From positions 1-64,000 of the forward strand of contig NZ_JAGIYZ010000008.1 in assembly GCF_017813355.1 (NCBI RefSeq): 64,000 bases of DNA, written 5' to 3'. This document shows, in pieces, positions 17,623 to 25,957 of this stretch; position 1 is the first letter of the stretch, and the number at the start of each line of letters is the position of its first letter. This DNA comes from Roseomonas nitratireducens (GTDB taxonomy: Bacteria; Pseudomonadota; Alphaproteobacteria; Acetobacterales; Acetobacteraceae). A program made the position numbers and the translations under genes. Below the pieces are notes generated by a model. The model did not search any database. It was not told the origin of the DNA and was given only the letters and a program-made list of their open reading frames with translations.

Positions 17623-18358
17623 CGCCCCCGCGCCGGATGAGCCCGAGGTCCTCCGCCTCGAAGGCGTGCGGAAGTCGTTCGGCACGAGTACGCCGCGCGA
17701 GGTCGAGGTGCTGCACGGCATCGACCTGGTGCTGCGACGCGGTGAGTTCTGCGCCCTGATCGGTCCCTCCGGATCGGGCAAGAGCACGATGCTCAACCTG
17801 ATCGGCCTGCTCGACCGGCCGACGGCGGGAACGCTGTTCATCGAGGGGCGCGATACGCGCGACATGGACGACGCCTCGCTGACGCAGTTGCGGGGCCGCA
17901 GCATCGGCTTCGTGTTCCAGCATCATCACCTGATCGGCGCCTTCACAGCCGCCGAGAACGTCATGATGCCGCTACTGCTCTACCGCAACCGCCCGGACGT
18001 GGCGATGCGGCGCCATGCCGAGGCCCTGCTCGACCGCGTCGGCCTGCTGCCCTGGAAGGACAGCCGCGTCGGCAACCTTTCCGGTGGCCAGCAGCAGCGG
18101 GTCGCGATCGCCCGCGCGCTCGCCATGTCCCCGGCGCTGGTGCTCGCGGATGAGCCGACCGGCAATCTCGACACGAGGTCCGCCGATGGCGTCTTCGACC
18201 TGCTGCGGGAGATGAACCAAACGAGTCGCACCACCTTCCTGATCGTCACGCACGACCCGCGCCTGGCGCAGCGCTGCGACCGCATCATCGAGGTGGTGGA
18301 CGGACAGATCGTCGCCGATGAAGCGGTGCTGGCTCCAGGACGGATCGGCACGGCGTAA
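17615..18358 (+). CDS. ABC exporter ATPase (LolD/MacB type)
   Basis: 247 residues. Walker [10 protein letters not shown], signature [15 protein letters not shown], Walker [14 protein letters not shown] and the H-loop THD are all intact. LolD-like sequence ([20 protein letters not shown]) fits an exporter of the MacB/LolCDE superfamily. The start is GTG inside the permease gene; this is the only start that keeps the N-terminal strand. It powers the adaptor/permease pair just upstream. A short GC-rich hairpin (18364-18378) follows the stop. Confidence 0.9.
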   Translation: MADAPAPDEPEVLRLEGVRKSFGTSTPREVEVLHGIDLVLRRGEFCALIGPSGSGKSTMLNLIGLLDRPTAGTLFIEGRDTRDMDDASLTQLRGRSIGFVFQHHHLIGAFTAAENVMMPLLLYRNRPDVAMRRHAEALLDRVGLLPWKDSRVGNLSGGQQQRVAIARALAMSPALVLADEPTGNLDTRSADGVFDLLREMNQTSRTTFLIVTHDPRLAQRCDRIIEVVDGQIVADEAVLAPGRIGTA

Positions 18359-18715
18359 CGGATGCGGCGCGACGCCGCGTGACACGAGGCCGCGTCTCCC
18401 GCCCCGATGTCGCGAAGACTGTCCGCAACGGAGATGGCTCGTCCGCTGCCGTCTACGAACTGCCGGCAAGCATGGCCCCATTCCGCCCGGCTGGCGGAAC
18501 GCTGCCGCGCGGGCGAGCCGTACCGGCTTGGCCGCGGACCATTCCGTCGGATGGCGTTGAATCAACATCGCAACCGAGGTGCCGATCGGGCGTCACCGCG
18601 GACGGCGTGACACCGTCGATGGATGGCCGTGCGCATTTCGCGACGCTGGACGAGATCCCTTGCCGCGGAACCTTCCGGGCGACGGATGCCGTACGCCCGC
18701 AAGGAAGGACCGGTC
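18359..18715. other. Intergenic region between exporter operon and envelope cluster
   Basis: About 360 bp. It starts with a 6-bp GCGGCG/CGCCGC hairpin (18364-18378) that may end the exporter transcript. No frame gives a recognisable protein. It probably holds the promoter of the 24-residue peptide gene that follows, but I see no confident -35/-10 pair. Confidence 0.4.
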
Positions 18716-18790
18716 ATGAACAACATCGTCTACATCGTCGGCGCCGTCGTCATCGTGTTGTTCATCCTGGGCTTTCTCGGCTTCCGCTGA
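18716..18790 (+). CDS. 24-residue hydrophobic membrane peptide
   Basis: Encodes MNNIVYIVGAVVIVLFILGF plus LGFR: one membrane helix with a short polar start and an Arg end. A strong ribosome site (AAGGAAGG) is placed eight to nine bases before the ATG. Very similar one-helix peptides of unknown function occur in many alphaproteobacteria, often near envelope or stress genes, so this is likely real despite its size. It precedes the SYLF/DUF883 cluster and may be part of the same response. Confidence 0.7.
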   Translation: MNNIVYIVGAVVIVLFILGFLGFR

Positions 18791-19026
18791 CCTCAATACC
18801 ATCCGTCTTGCCGCGGCGAAGGCTTGGCGCCGCCAGGCACAATGCTGTGACGGGCACGATGCGGAATGCGCGGCATCGCGGCGGAAGACGCTCCGGTCCC
18901 GCGCACGGGACGTGACGGCTCGCACGCACGCGAAACTCATTCGACCGTCGCGCGTTATCGGTCGGAGTGGCAGGGCTCCGCCTTGCCCATTGCGTGGTTC
19001 GGCGCGCCACAGGCAAGGAGGCCATC

Positions 19027-19596
19027 ATGACCGAGACTACCCGGCGCCAGATGCTTCCCTTGGGCGCGGTGATCGCCAGCGCGCCCACCATGCTTGCTTT
19101 TGCGTCACGCGCGGCCCTGGCCGTAACGCGGGCGGAGATCGACGGCGAGGTGGCGAACGCGCTCAGCGCGCTGCGGACGCTGGACATCACGCGGCCGCTG
19201 TTTGCTGGGGCGAAATCCATCCTCATCTTTCCGCGCATCCTCAGCGGCGGCTTCATCGTGGGTGGCCAGTACGGCCAGGGTGCGCTCATCGCCGGTGACC
19301 GGGCGGTCGGCTACTACAACATCGCCGGCGCATCCTTCGGCTTCACGATGGGCGCGCAGGTTGCCGGCCTCGCCATGTTCTTCATGACGGATGCGGCCTG
19401 TGCGGCGCTCGACGCCGAGAGCGGCTGGGAGATCGGCACCGGTCCGGCGGTCGTGGCACTCGACCAGGGCATGCAGGCCGACATCACCTCGACGACGCTG
19501 GCAGCGCCGGTCTACGCGATCAGCTTCAGCCAGCAGGGGTTGATGGCGTCGCTCTCGATCAATGAGTCGAAGATCACGCGCATCCAGCCGGAGTGA
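19027..19596 (+). CDS. SYLF/Ysc84-domain lipid-binding family protein
   Basis: 189 residues. The N-terminus (RRQMLPLGAVIASAPTMLAF) looks like a signal peptide, possibly Tat-like in shape but with RRQ rather than a full RRxFLK motif. The SYLF domain follows: AGAKSILIFPRILSGGFIVG, GQYGQGALI, ASFGFTMGAQ and a C-terminal TTLAAPVYAISFSQQGLMAS. The family binds lipids; bacterial members are exported proteins of unclear role. The ribosome site AAGGAGG precedes the chosen ATG. About 70 bp downstream is the DUF883 gene. Confidence 0.85.
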   Translation: MTETTRRQMLPLGAVIASAPTMLAFASRAALAVTRAEIDGEVANALSALRTLDITRPLFAGAKSILIFPRILSGGFIVGGQYGQGALIAGDRAVGYYNIAGASFGFTMGAQVAGLAMFFMTDAACAALDAESGWEIGTGPAVVALDQGMQADITSTTLAAPVYAISFSQQGLMASLSINESKITRIQPE

Positions 19597-19664
19597 CCGC
19601 GCACGCCATGCCGGCACCGGCATGGCGTATTCCCCGTTAGGCGCCTTTATGACTGGAGATGTCC

Positions 19665-19979
19665 ATGACCAAGCTTCCCGAAGCCCCCAGCGCAGACGTG
19701 GCGGCGGACCTGGCCGCCCTCCGGCAGGATGTGGCCCGCCTGGCGGACTCCATGACCGCGCTGATGCAGGGCCAGGCACAGGGCGCAGCACAGCGCGTCT
19801 CGGATATCGTCGATGATGCAAAGGCCAAGGTCACGAGCACCGCGGCCGACGTCAAGTCGCGCGTCAATGCGGCCGGGGGCGAGATCGAGGCCAGCATCGA
19901 ACGCAACCCGCTCACCGCCATGCTGATCTCCTTCGGTGTCGGGATGGCGCTCGGCATGATGAGCCGCTCGCGGCACTGA
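19665..19979 (+). CDS. DUF883 (ElaB/YqjD-like) tail-anchored protein
   Basis: 104 residues. A long helical, Ala- and charge-rich body (LRQDVARLADSMTALMQGQA, VDDAKAKVTSTAADVKSRVN) ends in a short hydrophobic anchor containing GxGxxxG (LISFGVGMALGMMSRSRH). E. coli YqjD and ElaB are inner-membrane proteins that associate with ribosomes in stationary phase. An ATG six bases upstream touches the ribosome site GGAG (19655-19658), so the ATG at 19665 is the better start. The next gene begins seven bases after the stop. Confidence 0.82.
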   Translation: MTKLPEAPSADVAADLAALRQDVARLADSMTALMQGQAQGAAQRVSDIVDDAKAKVTSTAADVKSRVNAAGGEIEASIERNPLTAMLISFGVGMALGMMSRSRH

Positions 19980-19985
19980 CAGCCC

Positions 19986-20435
19986 ATGTTCCGCGGGCTG
20001 CATCGCCTCCTGGTCGCCGCGGCGGATTGGCAGCCGCGCGACTTCCTGATGAGCATGATCGGCGCCGAGGCGGTGACGCTGCTCGCCGCCGTCAGCCTGG
20101 GCTTCGGAACCTTTGCCGCCTATGCGCATCTCAGCGCGGTCGAGGGGCCGGTCTTCGCGGCGGTCGTTATCTCTACGGCCTATGGCGTCGTTGCCGTCGT
20201 TGCGGGCGTCGCGCTCGCTCGTTGGTATGCGGGTTCGTCCAAAGCGCGCCCTGCCGAGGCGCCATCGGCCGAGAACCTTGAGGCCCTGCTGCGATCCCTG
20301 GCCGCGGCCGGCACCCCACAGGATCAGATGGCGCTGATCGCGGCACTCAAGGTGGGGCGAGACCTGTCACCAATGGAGCTGCTCGCGATCTCGCTGATCA
20401 GCGGTTTCTTCGCAGGCAGAACTGCGGGAAAGTAG
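19986..20435 (+). CDS. Holin-like/YqjE-like membrane protein
   Basis: 149 residues. Two adjacent membrane helices (about 22-47 and 53-80) are followed by a soluble tail, with a third hydrophobic patch near the end (LAISLISGFFAGRTAGK). The position immediately after a DUF883 gene mirrors the yqjD-yqjE order, where YqjE is a holin-superfamily-like protein. Sequence similarity alone does not settle the family. It is probably co-transcribed with the two genes upstream. Confidence 0.6.
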   Translation: MFRGLHRLLVAAADWQPRDFLMSMIGAEAVTLLAAVSLGFGTFAAYAHLSAVEGPVFAAVVISTAYGVVAVVAGVALARWYAGSSKARPAEAPSAENLEALLRSLAAAGTPQDQMALIAALKVGRDLSPMELLAISLISGFFAGRTAGK

Positions 20436-20471
20436 GCTCCGCCGCGTACAAGCCCCGGGGCGATGGGCGCG

Positions 20472-21524
20472 CTACACCTGATCTCCATCACCCACCGACC
20501 AGCGCATGATCGCAACGCGGAGAACCGCCTGAAGCGGAGCCGCAAGCGCGATGCCGACGGCACCGAACAGCGTTCCCATCAGCATTTGCATGCCGAGGGC
20601 GTGCGCGGGTTGGATATGGACCGTGCGTCGCTGGACGAGAGGCGTAAGCACATACCCTTCGACGATCTGGATCACGAGATAGATCGCGATCACCCAGACG
20701 ACCATGGTGCTGCCTTGGGAGGAGGCGGCGATCGCGATCGGAACGGCGCCGACGAAGGCCCCGAGGTAAGGAATGAAGTTGAGAAGACCCGCCAGGAGGC
20801 CAAGAACTAGGGCTCCCGGCGTACCCAGGGCCATCAGCGCGAACGCGATCGAAAGTGCTACGACAACGATGGTGACGACCTGGCCGACAAGCCACCACCG
20901 CAATGTCTCGGCCATGTCGTCGAAGACATCGAGCACGAGGTCGCGGCGCTCGCGCGGCAGGATGCTCCCGAGCCCGCGGCGATAGGCGGCTGGATTGAGA
21001 CCGACGAAGAAACCGATGAAGAGCATGAGCAGGACGTCGCCCGCGGTGCCGAGCGCCGAGCGCGCCTGACCGAAGAGACCGGCGGGATCCGGCAGGAGGA
21101 TGCGAGCGATCTGTTCGTCGGTGATGCGCCCTCCGCGCGGACCGGGCGTCTGCACGCCCATCTCGGCAAGCCGGTTCCCGATGTTCTCCAGCTGGCTGCG
21201 AAGGACGTGATGCAACTCATCCCATTCGTGGACGATCGTGTACCCGCCCCAGGCGACTCCCATCAGGATCAAGCCCGCCGACAGCGTACAGACGATGGCG
21301 AAGCAGACCCCGCGGCCAAGGGGAAGCAGGTGCTGCAGCCCACGCGTCGCGGCGTCGAGAAGTGCGGCCAGAAGTAGACCGCCGAAGATCATCAGCAGCG
21401 TGCCGGCCGTCTGCCACGCCATGAATGCGCCCGCGGCCAGGGCGAGCGCGACGAGCAGGAGGCCATACTTCGAGCGCGCGCCGCGCTCCGCTGATCCACC
21501 GCCCGGCTGATCGACTACGGCCAT
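20472..21524 (-). CDS. AI-2E family (PerM/TqsA-like) transporter
   Basis: 350 residues with about seven membrane helices. Family hallmarks include GFFVGLNPAAYRRGLGSILP, the FALMALGTPGALVLGLLAGL plus LNFIPYLGAFVG block, and VLTPLVQRRTVHIQPAHAL near the end. The superfamily includes the autoinducer-2 exporter TqsA but also Na+/H+ antiporters, so the substrate is open. The start is at MAVVDQPGG; an upstream Met would add 19 Arg/Pro-rich residues. It is convergent with the DUF883 operon and separated from the upstream minus-strand gene by a hairpin. Confidence 0.88.
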   Translation of the reverse strand: MAVVDQPGGGSAERGARSKYGLLLVALALAAGAFMAWQTAGTLLMIFGGLLLAALLDAATRGLQHLLPLGRGVCFAIVCTLSAGLILMGVAWGGYTIVHEWDELHHVLRSQLENIGNRLAEMGVQTPGPRGGRITDEQIARILLPDPAGLFGQARSALGTAGDVLLMLFIGFFVGLNPAAYRRGLGSILPRERRDLVLDVFDDMAETLRWWLVGQVVTIVVVALSIAFALMALGTPGALVLGLLAGLLNFIPYLGAFVGAVPIAIAASSQGSTMVVWVIAIYLVIQIVEGYVLTPLVQRRTVHIQPAHALGMQMLMGTLFGAVGIALAAPLQAVLRVAIMRWSVGDGDQV

Positions 21525-21542
21525 GATGCTTCGAGAGCGCGG

Positions 21543-21577
21543 CGCCTGCCGGACTGCCGCTGGCCGGCCGGCAGGCG
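21543..21577 (-). terminator. Hairpin between peptidoglycan-binding and AI-2E genes
   Basis: Perfect 10-bp stem CGCCTGCCGG/CCGGCAGGCG with a 15-base loop, located between the stop of the upstream minus-strand gene and the start of the AI-2E gene. No T-run is present. It may separate the two transcription units or stabilise the upstream mRNA. Confidence 0.45.
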
Positions 21578-21593
21578 GCACTCCCGAGGACCT

Positions 21594-22175
21594 CTACTGC
21601 GCCCGGTGCGGCGCGGCAGGATTGTTCGGATCGAGCCCGAGCGCCTGCAGGGTCGCCGGGTTGACCTGGCCAGTCGTCTGGAGGCCTCTGCCTTGCTGGA
21701 AGCGCTCGATGGCGTTCTGCGTCCCGGGTCCCCAGAGGCCATCGACCGCACCGCGATAGAATCCGAGCGATCGCAGGTGCTGCTGGACGTTCCGCACCGC
21801 GCCGGCGCTCAGTGGATCCGGCACGGCCGCGCCGGTCGACGCTGCCGCGGGCGGCGGCATGGTCCGCGCCGCGAGCAATTCACCGGGCGCCACGCCGAGC
21901 GTCGCGACCGTCGCCTCGTTCAATTGGCCAGTGACCTGGAGATTGCGCGTCTGCTGGAAGCGTTCCAGCGCCGCCTGGCTGTCAGGGCCCCAGATGCCGT
22001 CGGCCTGGCCAGCGTAGACGCCCGCCTGCTGCAGCCTGCCCTGGATCAGGACCGTCGCCGCGGGCGACAGGGCCTGGGTGTAGAGCAGGATGGTTGGGGC
22101 TTGTGCGTGAAGCGGCGGCGTCCCCAACGGCATGGCGAGGATCGATCCGACGAGAAATGCGTGTGACCGCTTCAT
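21594..22175 (-). CDS. Exported protein with two peptidoglycan-binding (PGBD) domains
   Basis: 193 residues. The signal peptide (MKRSHAFLVGSILAMPLG, cleavage probably after the AQA near residue 25) is followed by two PG_binding_1 repeats. The first contains GRLQQAGVYAGQADGIWGPD and ALERFQQTRNLQVTGQLNE; the second contains HLRSLGFYRGAVDGLWGPGT and AIERFQQGRGLQTTGQVNP. There is no catalytic domain, so it probably anchors to or senses the cell wall. The start is at MKRS, after an Arg-rich in-frame leader without export features. Confidence 0.87.
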   Translation of the reverse strand: MKRSHAFLVGSILAMPLGTPPLHAQAPTILLYTQALSPAATVLIQGRLQQAGVYAGQADGIWGPDSQAALERFQQTRNLQVTGQLNEATVATLGVAPGELLAARTMPPPAAASTGAAVPDPLSAGAVRNVQQHLRSLGFYRGAVDGLWGPGTQNAIERFQQGRGLQTTGQVNPATLQALGLDPNNPAAPHRAQ

Positions 22176-22407
22176 CCTTCGCGCTCCCTGACGGCATGCT
22201 GCATGCGAAGAACGTCGAAGCCGCCGCGTGGTTGCATGGCGTTTCTCGTCACGCGCCACTCAGGCGGACTGCCCTGCGACCTGCTTCAGCGCGATCCCCA
22301 ACCTCTACTCGCTGCCGCCGACTTACCTCATGGGCGGAGCGGTTCTGCGGGGTCATGGCTAAATCGGCCGACACATCCGGAATCGTCGACAGACGCAGAA
22401 GGATCCC

Positions 22408-22930
22408 TTGAGTGGCCGGGTACACCGTCGGCCGAACGACGAAGGTGCCGTCATTGTCCAAGATGTTCCGGACCTGCGCATCGTCGAGCAGGCGACCCGG
22501 GACGCGGTCCAGGCACGCCTTGTCCGGGATGCCACCCCAAGGATGGACCCGGCGCGGCCGCACTTCTGGGACTGCCGTCGTCCCCAGCATCTTCTCACCG
22601 GCAAGGTCGTCTGCGCTCGCTGCGGCGCGCTCTTTGCGCCGACCGGCCCGGATTACCTCGCCTGCTGAGGTTGTAAGGTCGGCGGCTGCTGGAACGGGGC
22701 TTCGGTTCGAAGGGACCCTCTTGAGGGAGAGGTCCTGGAAGCGTTCAGCAATCGGCTCGTGGGCCCGGAACTAGTCGCGAGATTCGCGGACGAATTCGTG
22801 GCGACATGGAAGCGTCCATCGAAGGAGCAGTCGGGGGCGTCTGAGGCACATCGGACGGAACTGGCCGCGGTGGAACGCAAGATCGCGAACCTCGTCGAGG
22901 CGCTTGCGGAGGGCGTGGCTCGGGGAAGCC
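22408..22930 (+). pseudogene. C-terminal half of a large serine recombinase, one nonsense codon
   Basis: A single frame gives VQDVPDLRIVEQATRDAVQA, then RRPQHLLTGKVVCARCGALF and TGPDYLAC followed by TGA (22666-22668). It continues in the same frame with GCWNGASVRRDPLEGEVLEA, LVGPELVARFADEFVATW and a coiled-coil tail. This is the zinc-ribbon (CARC and later Cys residues) and coiled-coil region of large serine recombinases. The catalytic N-terminal half is absent here. A matching N-terminal half without this region lies at 37328-37797. Confidence 0.75.
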
Positions 22931-22973
22931 AACCTTGTCTGGGCGGCTTCGCAGGTCGCCCATCAGCGCCGTC

Positions 22974-23762
22974 TCAATGCAAAACGCCAAGGCTGCGGGC
23001 AAGCATGTATCCCGCAACCGCGAAAATGAGCCCGGCAAACACACGGGTCAGCGCCCCACGACGCCGCGACAGCGCCCGACCGGCGCGCGCACCGACCAGC
23101 CCGCCCAGCACTCCGCCCGCGACGAACACCGTCGCCAACGGCCAATTCACCAAGCCGGCGGCGGCATAGGTTCCGGCTGTTGTCACACCGAATGCGGTGA
23201 CGGCGACGAGTGAGGTGCCGATCGCCTGCAGCATCGGCATGCCCGTCGCGAAGATCAGACCTGGCACGATCAGAAACCCGCCGCCGATCCCGAAGAACCC
23301 GGACAGCGCACCGACGCCGATCCCGGTGCCGACCAGCGCCGGCGCATTGCCGCGGTTCAGGCGGACCCTTCGATCCACGCCGTCATCGCGCCGCCGCAGC
23401 ATCAGCACGGCCACAACCACCATCAGCATCGCGAAGGCGGCCAGCAGCGCCTCGCCATCCACCCGTCGACCCAGCGCCGACCCCGCAAAGGCTCCCCCAA
23501 CTCCAGCGGAGGCGAAGACCGAAGCACAGGGCCAGCGGACATTCCCTGCGCGGGCGTGGCCCACGACGCTCGCCGCGGCGTTAACCGCGACCGCGACCGC
23601 GCTGGTGCCGATCGCAACATGGGCATTTGGCACACCCACCAGATAGACCAGCAGCGGCACCGCCAGGATCGACCCTCCACCGCCCACCAGGCCCAGCGTG
23701 AAGCCGACCAGCGATCCGGAAGCACCACCGAGCAGCGCCTGCAACATTGAGAGATCGAACAT
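22974..23762 (-). CDS. TauE/SafE family anion permease
   Basis: 262 residues and eight predicted helices. Both TauE repeats are visible: GFTLGLVGGGGSILAVPLLV near the N-terminus and GFFGIGGGFLIVPGLIFATG in the second half. Members export sulfite, organosulfonates or other small anions. In BigR-type loci this gene accompanies the persulfide dioxygenase and rhodanese and is thought to remove sulfite. It lies downstream of, and probably in one transcript with, the rhodanese and the repressor gene. Confidence 0.88.
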   Translation of the reverse strand: MFDLSMLQALLGGASGSLVGFTLGLVGGGGSILAVPLLVYLVGVPNAHVAIGTSAVAVAVNAAASVVGHARAGNVRWPCASVFASAGVGGAFAGSALGRRVDGEALLAAFAMLMVVVAVLMLRRRDDGVDRRVRLNRGNAPALVGTGIGVGALSGFFGIGGGFLIVPGLIFATGMPMLQAIGTSLVAVTAFGVTTAGTYAAAGLVNWPLATVFVAGGVLGGLVGARAGRALSRRRGALTRVFAGLIFAVAGYMLARSLGVLH

Positions 23763-23780
23763 GACGTGGCGCCCGGTGAG

Positions 23781-24329
23781 CTATTCTGCGCCTACGACGT
23801 GAGATGCGGCCGGCACACGGTTCCAGGGCATCATCCGGAGCAGTCGCGCCATGCCGCAAGTGCCAGTCGCGCCGGCGAAGACAAGCCCGGCGCCGACGAA
23901 CCCGGACAGCGCGTAGAGCCACGGTGAGACCAGCGCACCGAGCACGACGCCAAGAACCACCAGGCTGCCTGCGGCGATCTGCACCTGGCGCATCAACTCA
24001 AGCGGCTGGCGGCGATCGGCTGCGACCGGAAGGCCAGCCTGCTTCCAGGCATCCAGCCCGCCCTCGACGATATAGGCCTCGCACACACCAACCTTTGCGC
24101 TCAGCCGATCTGAATGTCCGGCGGTGCGGGCACCGCTGCGGCAGTGGAACAGCACCGGCTTGCCGTCGTGCACGGCCAGTTCCGCCTCCTCCAATCGCGA
24201 CAGCGGCAGGCTCCGCGCGCCGGGGATCCGCTCGCGCGCATGCTCGTCCGGCTCGCGCACATCCACCAACGTTGCCCCGCCTTCGCGTAGCAGGGCGGCT
24301 GCGGCTGCGGGAGAAATCGTCTTCAGCAT
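23781..24329 (-). CDS. Rhodanese with C-terminal DUF2892-type membrane domain (YgaP-like)
   Basis: 182 residues. The rhodanese domain spans residues 1-100, with the DVREPDEHARERIPGARSLP substrate-side motif and the active loop HCRSGARTAG, whose Cys63 should carry the persulfide. Two hydrophobic helices follow (about 118-160), ending in GTCGMARLLRMMPWNR, the DUF2892 hallmark. It transfers sulfane sulfur at the inner membrane. It sits between the repressor and TauE genes with short gaps, as expected for a persulfide-handling operon. Confidence 0.9.
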   Translation of the reverse strand: MLKTISPAAAAALLREGGATLVDVREPDEHARERIPGARSLPLSRLEEAELAVHDGKPVLFHCRSGARTAGHSDRLSAKVGVCEAYIVEGGLDAWKQAGLPVAADRRQPLELMRQVQIAAGSLVVLGVVLGALVSPWLYALSGFVGAGLVFAGATGTCGMARLLRMMPWNRVPAASHVVGAE

Positions 24330-24353
24330 GGTCGTCGTCCTTTCGCGATCAGG

Positions 24354-24686
24354 TCAGTGGCCGGGTGGGCAGTAGAGGTCGCGCAGCAGCGCCAGGACGC
24401 TGACAGCCTTGGGATCGGCCAGGCGGTAGAACACCGCCTGCGCCTCCTTCCGGGTCGCCACCAGGCCATCCTCGCGGAGCATGGCGAGATGCTGGGAGAG
24501 GGCCGGCTGGGAGAGGCCGACAGCTTCCGCCAACGCGCTCACCGTCATCTCGCCCTCCCCGACCAGGTGACAGAGCAGGAGAAGGCGATTCGCATTGGCA
24601 AGCATGCGCAACAGCCGCGCCGCTTCCGTCGCCTTCTCCTGCAGGGCCCCGAGATCGCCGGGCGCTTCCATGGTTGCTGCACTCAT
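24354..24686 (-). CDS. bigR: ArsR-family persulfide-sensing repressor (BigR/SqrR type)
   Basis: 110 residues, winged-helix ArsR fold with recognition helix VGLSQPALSQHLAMLREDGL. Two cysteines, Cys39 (RLLLLCHLVGEGE) and Cys106 (LYCPPGH), occupy the positions of the sensing pair of BigR and SqrR, which form a tetrasulfide link in the presence of persulfide and release DNA. The metal-binding ELCVCDL motif of ArsR is absent. The ATG at 24686 is used; a TTG 18 bases upstream is the alternative. It is divergent from the persulfide dioxygenase gene it most likely represses. Confidence 0.87.
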   Translation of the reverse strand: MSAATMEAPGDLGALQEKATEAARLLRMLANANRLLLLCHLVGEGEMTVSALAEAVGLSQPALSQHLAMLREDGLVATRKEAQAVFYRLADPKAVSVLALLRDLYCPPGH

Positions 24687-24775
24687 CTCCGTGACCACTT
24701 TCAATAAGCTTGTGCTAATTAAGGGATACGTTATATGAAGTTCAAGCCCCGATGTTCGAGATCACGGAGGACACC
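24687..24775. promoter_or_regulatory. Divergent promoter/operator region of the persulfide locus
   Basis: The 89-bp gap between the repressor and the dioxygenase is strikingly AT-rich for this genome (AATAAGCTTGTGCTAATTAA and CGTTATATGAAG). TTATAT at 24731-24736 is a plausible -10 for the plus-strand gene, with a weak -35-like TTGTGC 15 bp upstream. BigR-family operators are AT-rich dyads; GCTTG (24708-24712) and CAAGC (24743-24747) flank an imperfect dyad here. Exact boundaries are inference. Confidence 0.45.
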
Positions 24776-25678
24776 ATGCAGACCCCTGAGATCCGCGCTT
24801 TTTTCGACGAGCCGACCAACACCGTCAGCTATCTCGCCTGGGACCCTGCGACGAAGATCGCTGCCGTCATCGACCCTGTGCTCGACTGGGATCACAAGTC
24901 CGGTACCGCCGACACGGCCTTCGCAGACCGCATTCTGAAGGCTGCCCAGCAGGAAGGCCTCGCCATCCGCTGGGTGCTGGAGACGCACGCGCATGCCGAT
25001 CACCTGACGGCGGCGCCCTACATCAAGGCGAAGACCGGCGCGCCGATCGGCATCGGCGAGCACATCAAGGACGTGCAGCGCATCTTCCGCCCGGTCTTCG
25101 ACGCCCGCGACGTCAAGCCCGAGGGCGGCGATTTCGACCGCCTGTTCAAGGACAACGAGCGGTTCATGCTCGGCTCGCTGGAAATCGAGGTACTGCACGT
25201 GCCCGGGCACACCCCGGCAGACGTCGCGTACCGCATTGGTCAGGACGTCCTCGTCGGCGACACCATCTTCATGCACGACTACGGCACGGCACGCGCCGAC
25301 TTTCCGGGTGGCGATGCGCACCAGCTCTGGCGCTCCATCCAGCGCCTGCTTGCGCTGCCGCCGGAAACCAGGCTCTGGATCTGCCATGACTACAAGGCGC
25401 CGGGCCGCGACCAGTTTGCGTGGCAGAGCACCGTAGCCGAGCAGCGGGCTCACAACCCGCACGTAAAGGACGGCACGACGGAGGCCGCATTCGTCGCCTT
25501 CCGCCAGCGGCGAGACAGCACGCTGGCCGCGCCGACGCTGCTGCTGCCGTCAATCCAGGTGAATATCCGTGCCGGCCGCTTCCCGGAAGCGGAGGCGAAT
25601 GGCGTTCGCTACCTGAAGATCCCTGTGAAGACGAAGGCGGGACACCCGGCAGTCTTCGGCGAGGAGCCGGCACGATGA
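24776..25678 (+). CDS. blh: MBL-fold persulfide dioxygenase (Blh/ETHE1-like)
   Basis: 300 residues. Metallo-beta-lactamase fold with THAHADHL (His71, His73, Asp75, His76), a further metal His in VLHVPGHTPADVAYR, the DTIF aspartate and ICHDYK. The single mononuclear iron site of this group oxidises glutathione persulfide to sulfite. The start is at MQTPEIRAFF, preceded by ACGGAGGACACC; an upstream in-frame Met adds eight residues but lacks a good ribosome site. It is divergent from the BigR-type repressor, as in the known bigR operons. Confidence 0.9.
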   Translation: MQTPEIRAFFDEPTNTVSYLAWDPATKIAAVIDPVLDWDHKSGTADTAFADRILKAAQQEGLAIRWVLETHAHADHLTAAPYIKAKTGAPIGIGEHIKDVQRIFRPVFDARDVKPEGGDFDRLFKDNERFMLGSLEIEVLHVPGHTPADVAYRIGQDVLVGDTIFMHDYGTARADFPGGDAHQLWRSIQRLLALPPETRLWICHDYKAPGRDQFAWQSTVAEQRAHNPHVKDGTTEAAFVAFRQRRDSTLAAPTLLLPSIQVNIRAGRFPEAEANGVRYLKIPVKTKAGHPAVFGEEPAR

Positions 25679-25760
25679 ACGGCAGATTCCAAGTGCTTTG
25701 CCCGGGGTGCGATGCCAGGAACCTGGCATCCGGCCCAGCACGGGATCGGTCGGCGACGCC

Positions 25761-25957
25761 TACCCTTCGGCATCCACCCCGACATGCGCCTTGAAGCCAT
25801 GCACCGAGGGGCGATTGGGATGCTTCACCCAGCGCGGGGTGAGCAGCCCGGAGACCGGGTGTCAGTCGATCAGAAACGATAGGCGCTCCAGGGCCGCGCC
25901 GCTTCGCGAGGTACCGTCCGGCGCCAGGGCCTCCTGGCCGATGGTTCGATGTGCCAT
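25761..25957 (-). pseudogene. IS5-family transposase remnant with nonsense codon and internal deletion
   Basis: On the minus strand, ATG at 25957 opens MAHRTIGQEALAPDG, then RSGAALERLSFLID and TGA where the family has Trp. It continues in frame with HPVSGLL and jumps directly to PRWVKHPNRPSVHGFKAHVG, normally far downstream in the same transposase, ending at TAG. A large internal deletion is therefore fused in frame. The flanking bases to 26232 hold nothing I recognise. Confidence 0.72.

Noticed and set aside
18379-18915. 178-codon frame covering the intergenic region and the small peptide gene
   Set aside because: No recognisable family and it reads across the 24-residue peptide in another frame; the peptide has the better ribosome site.
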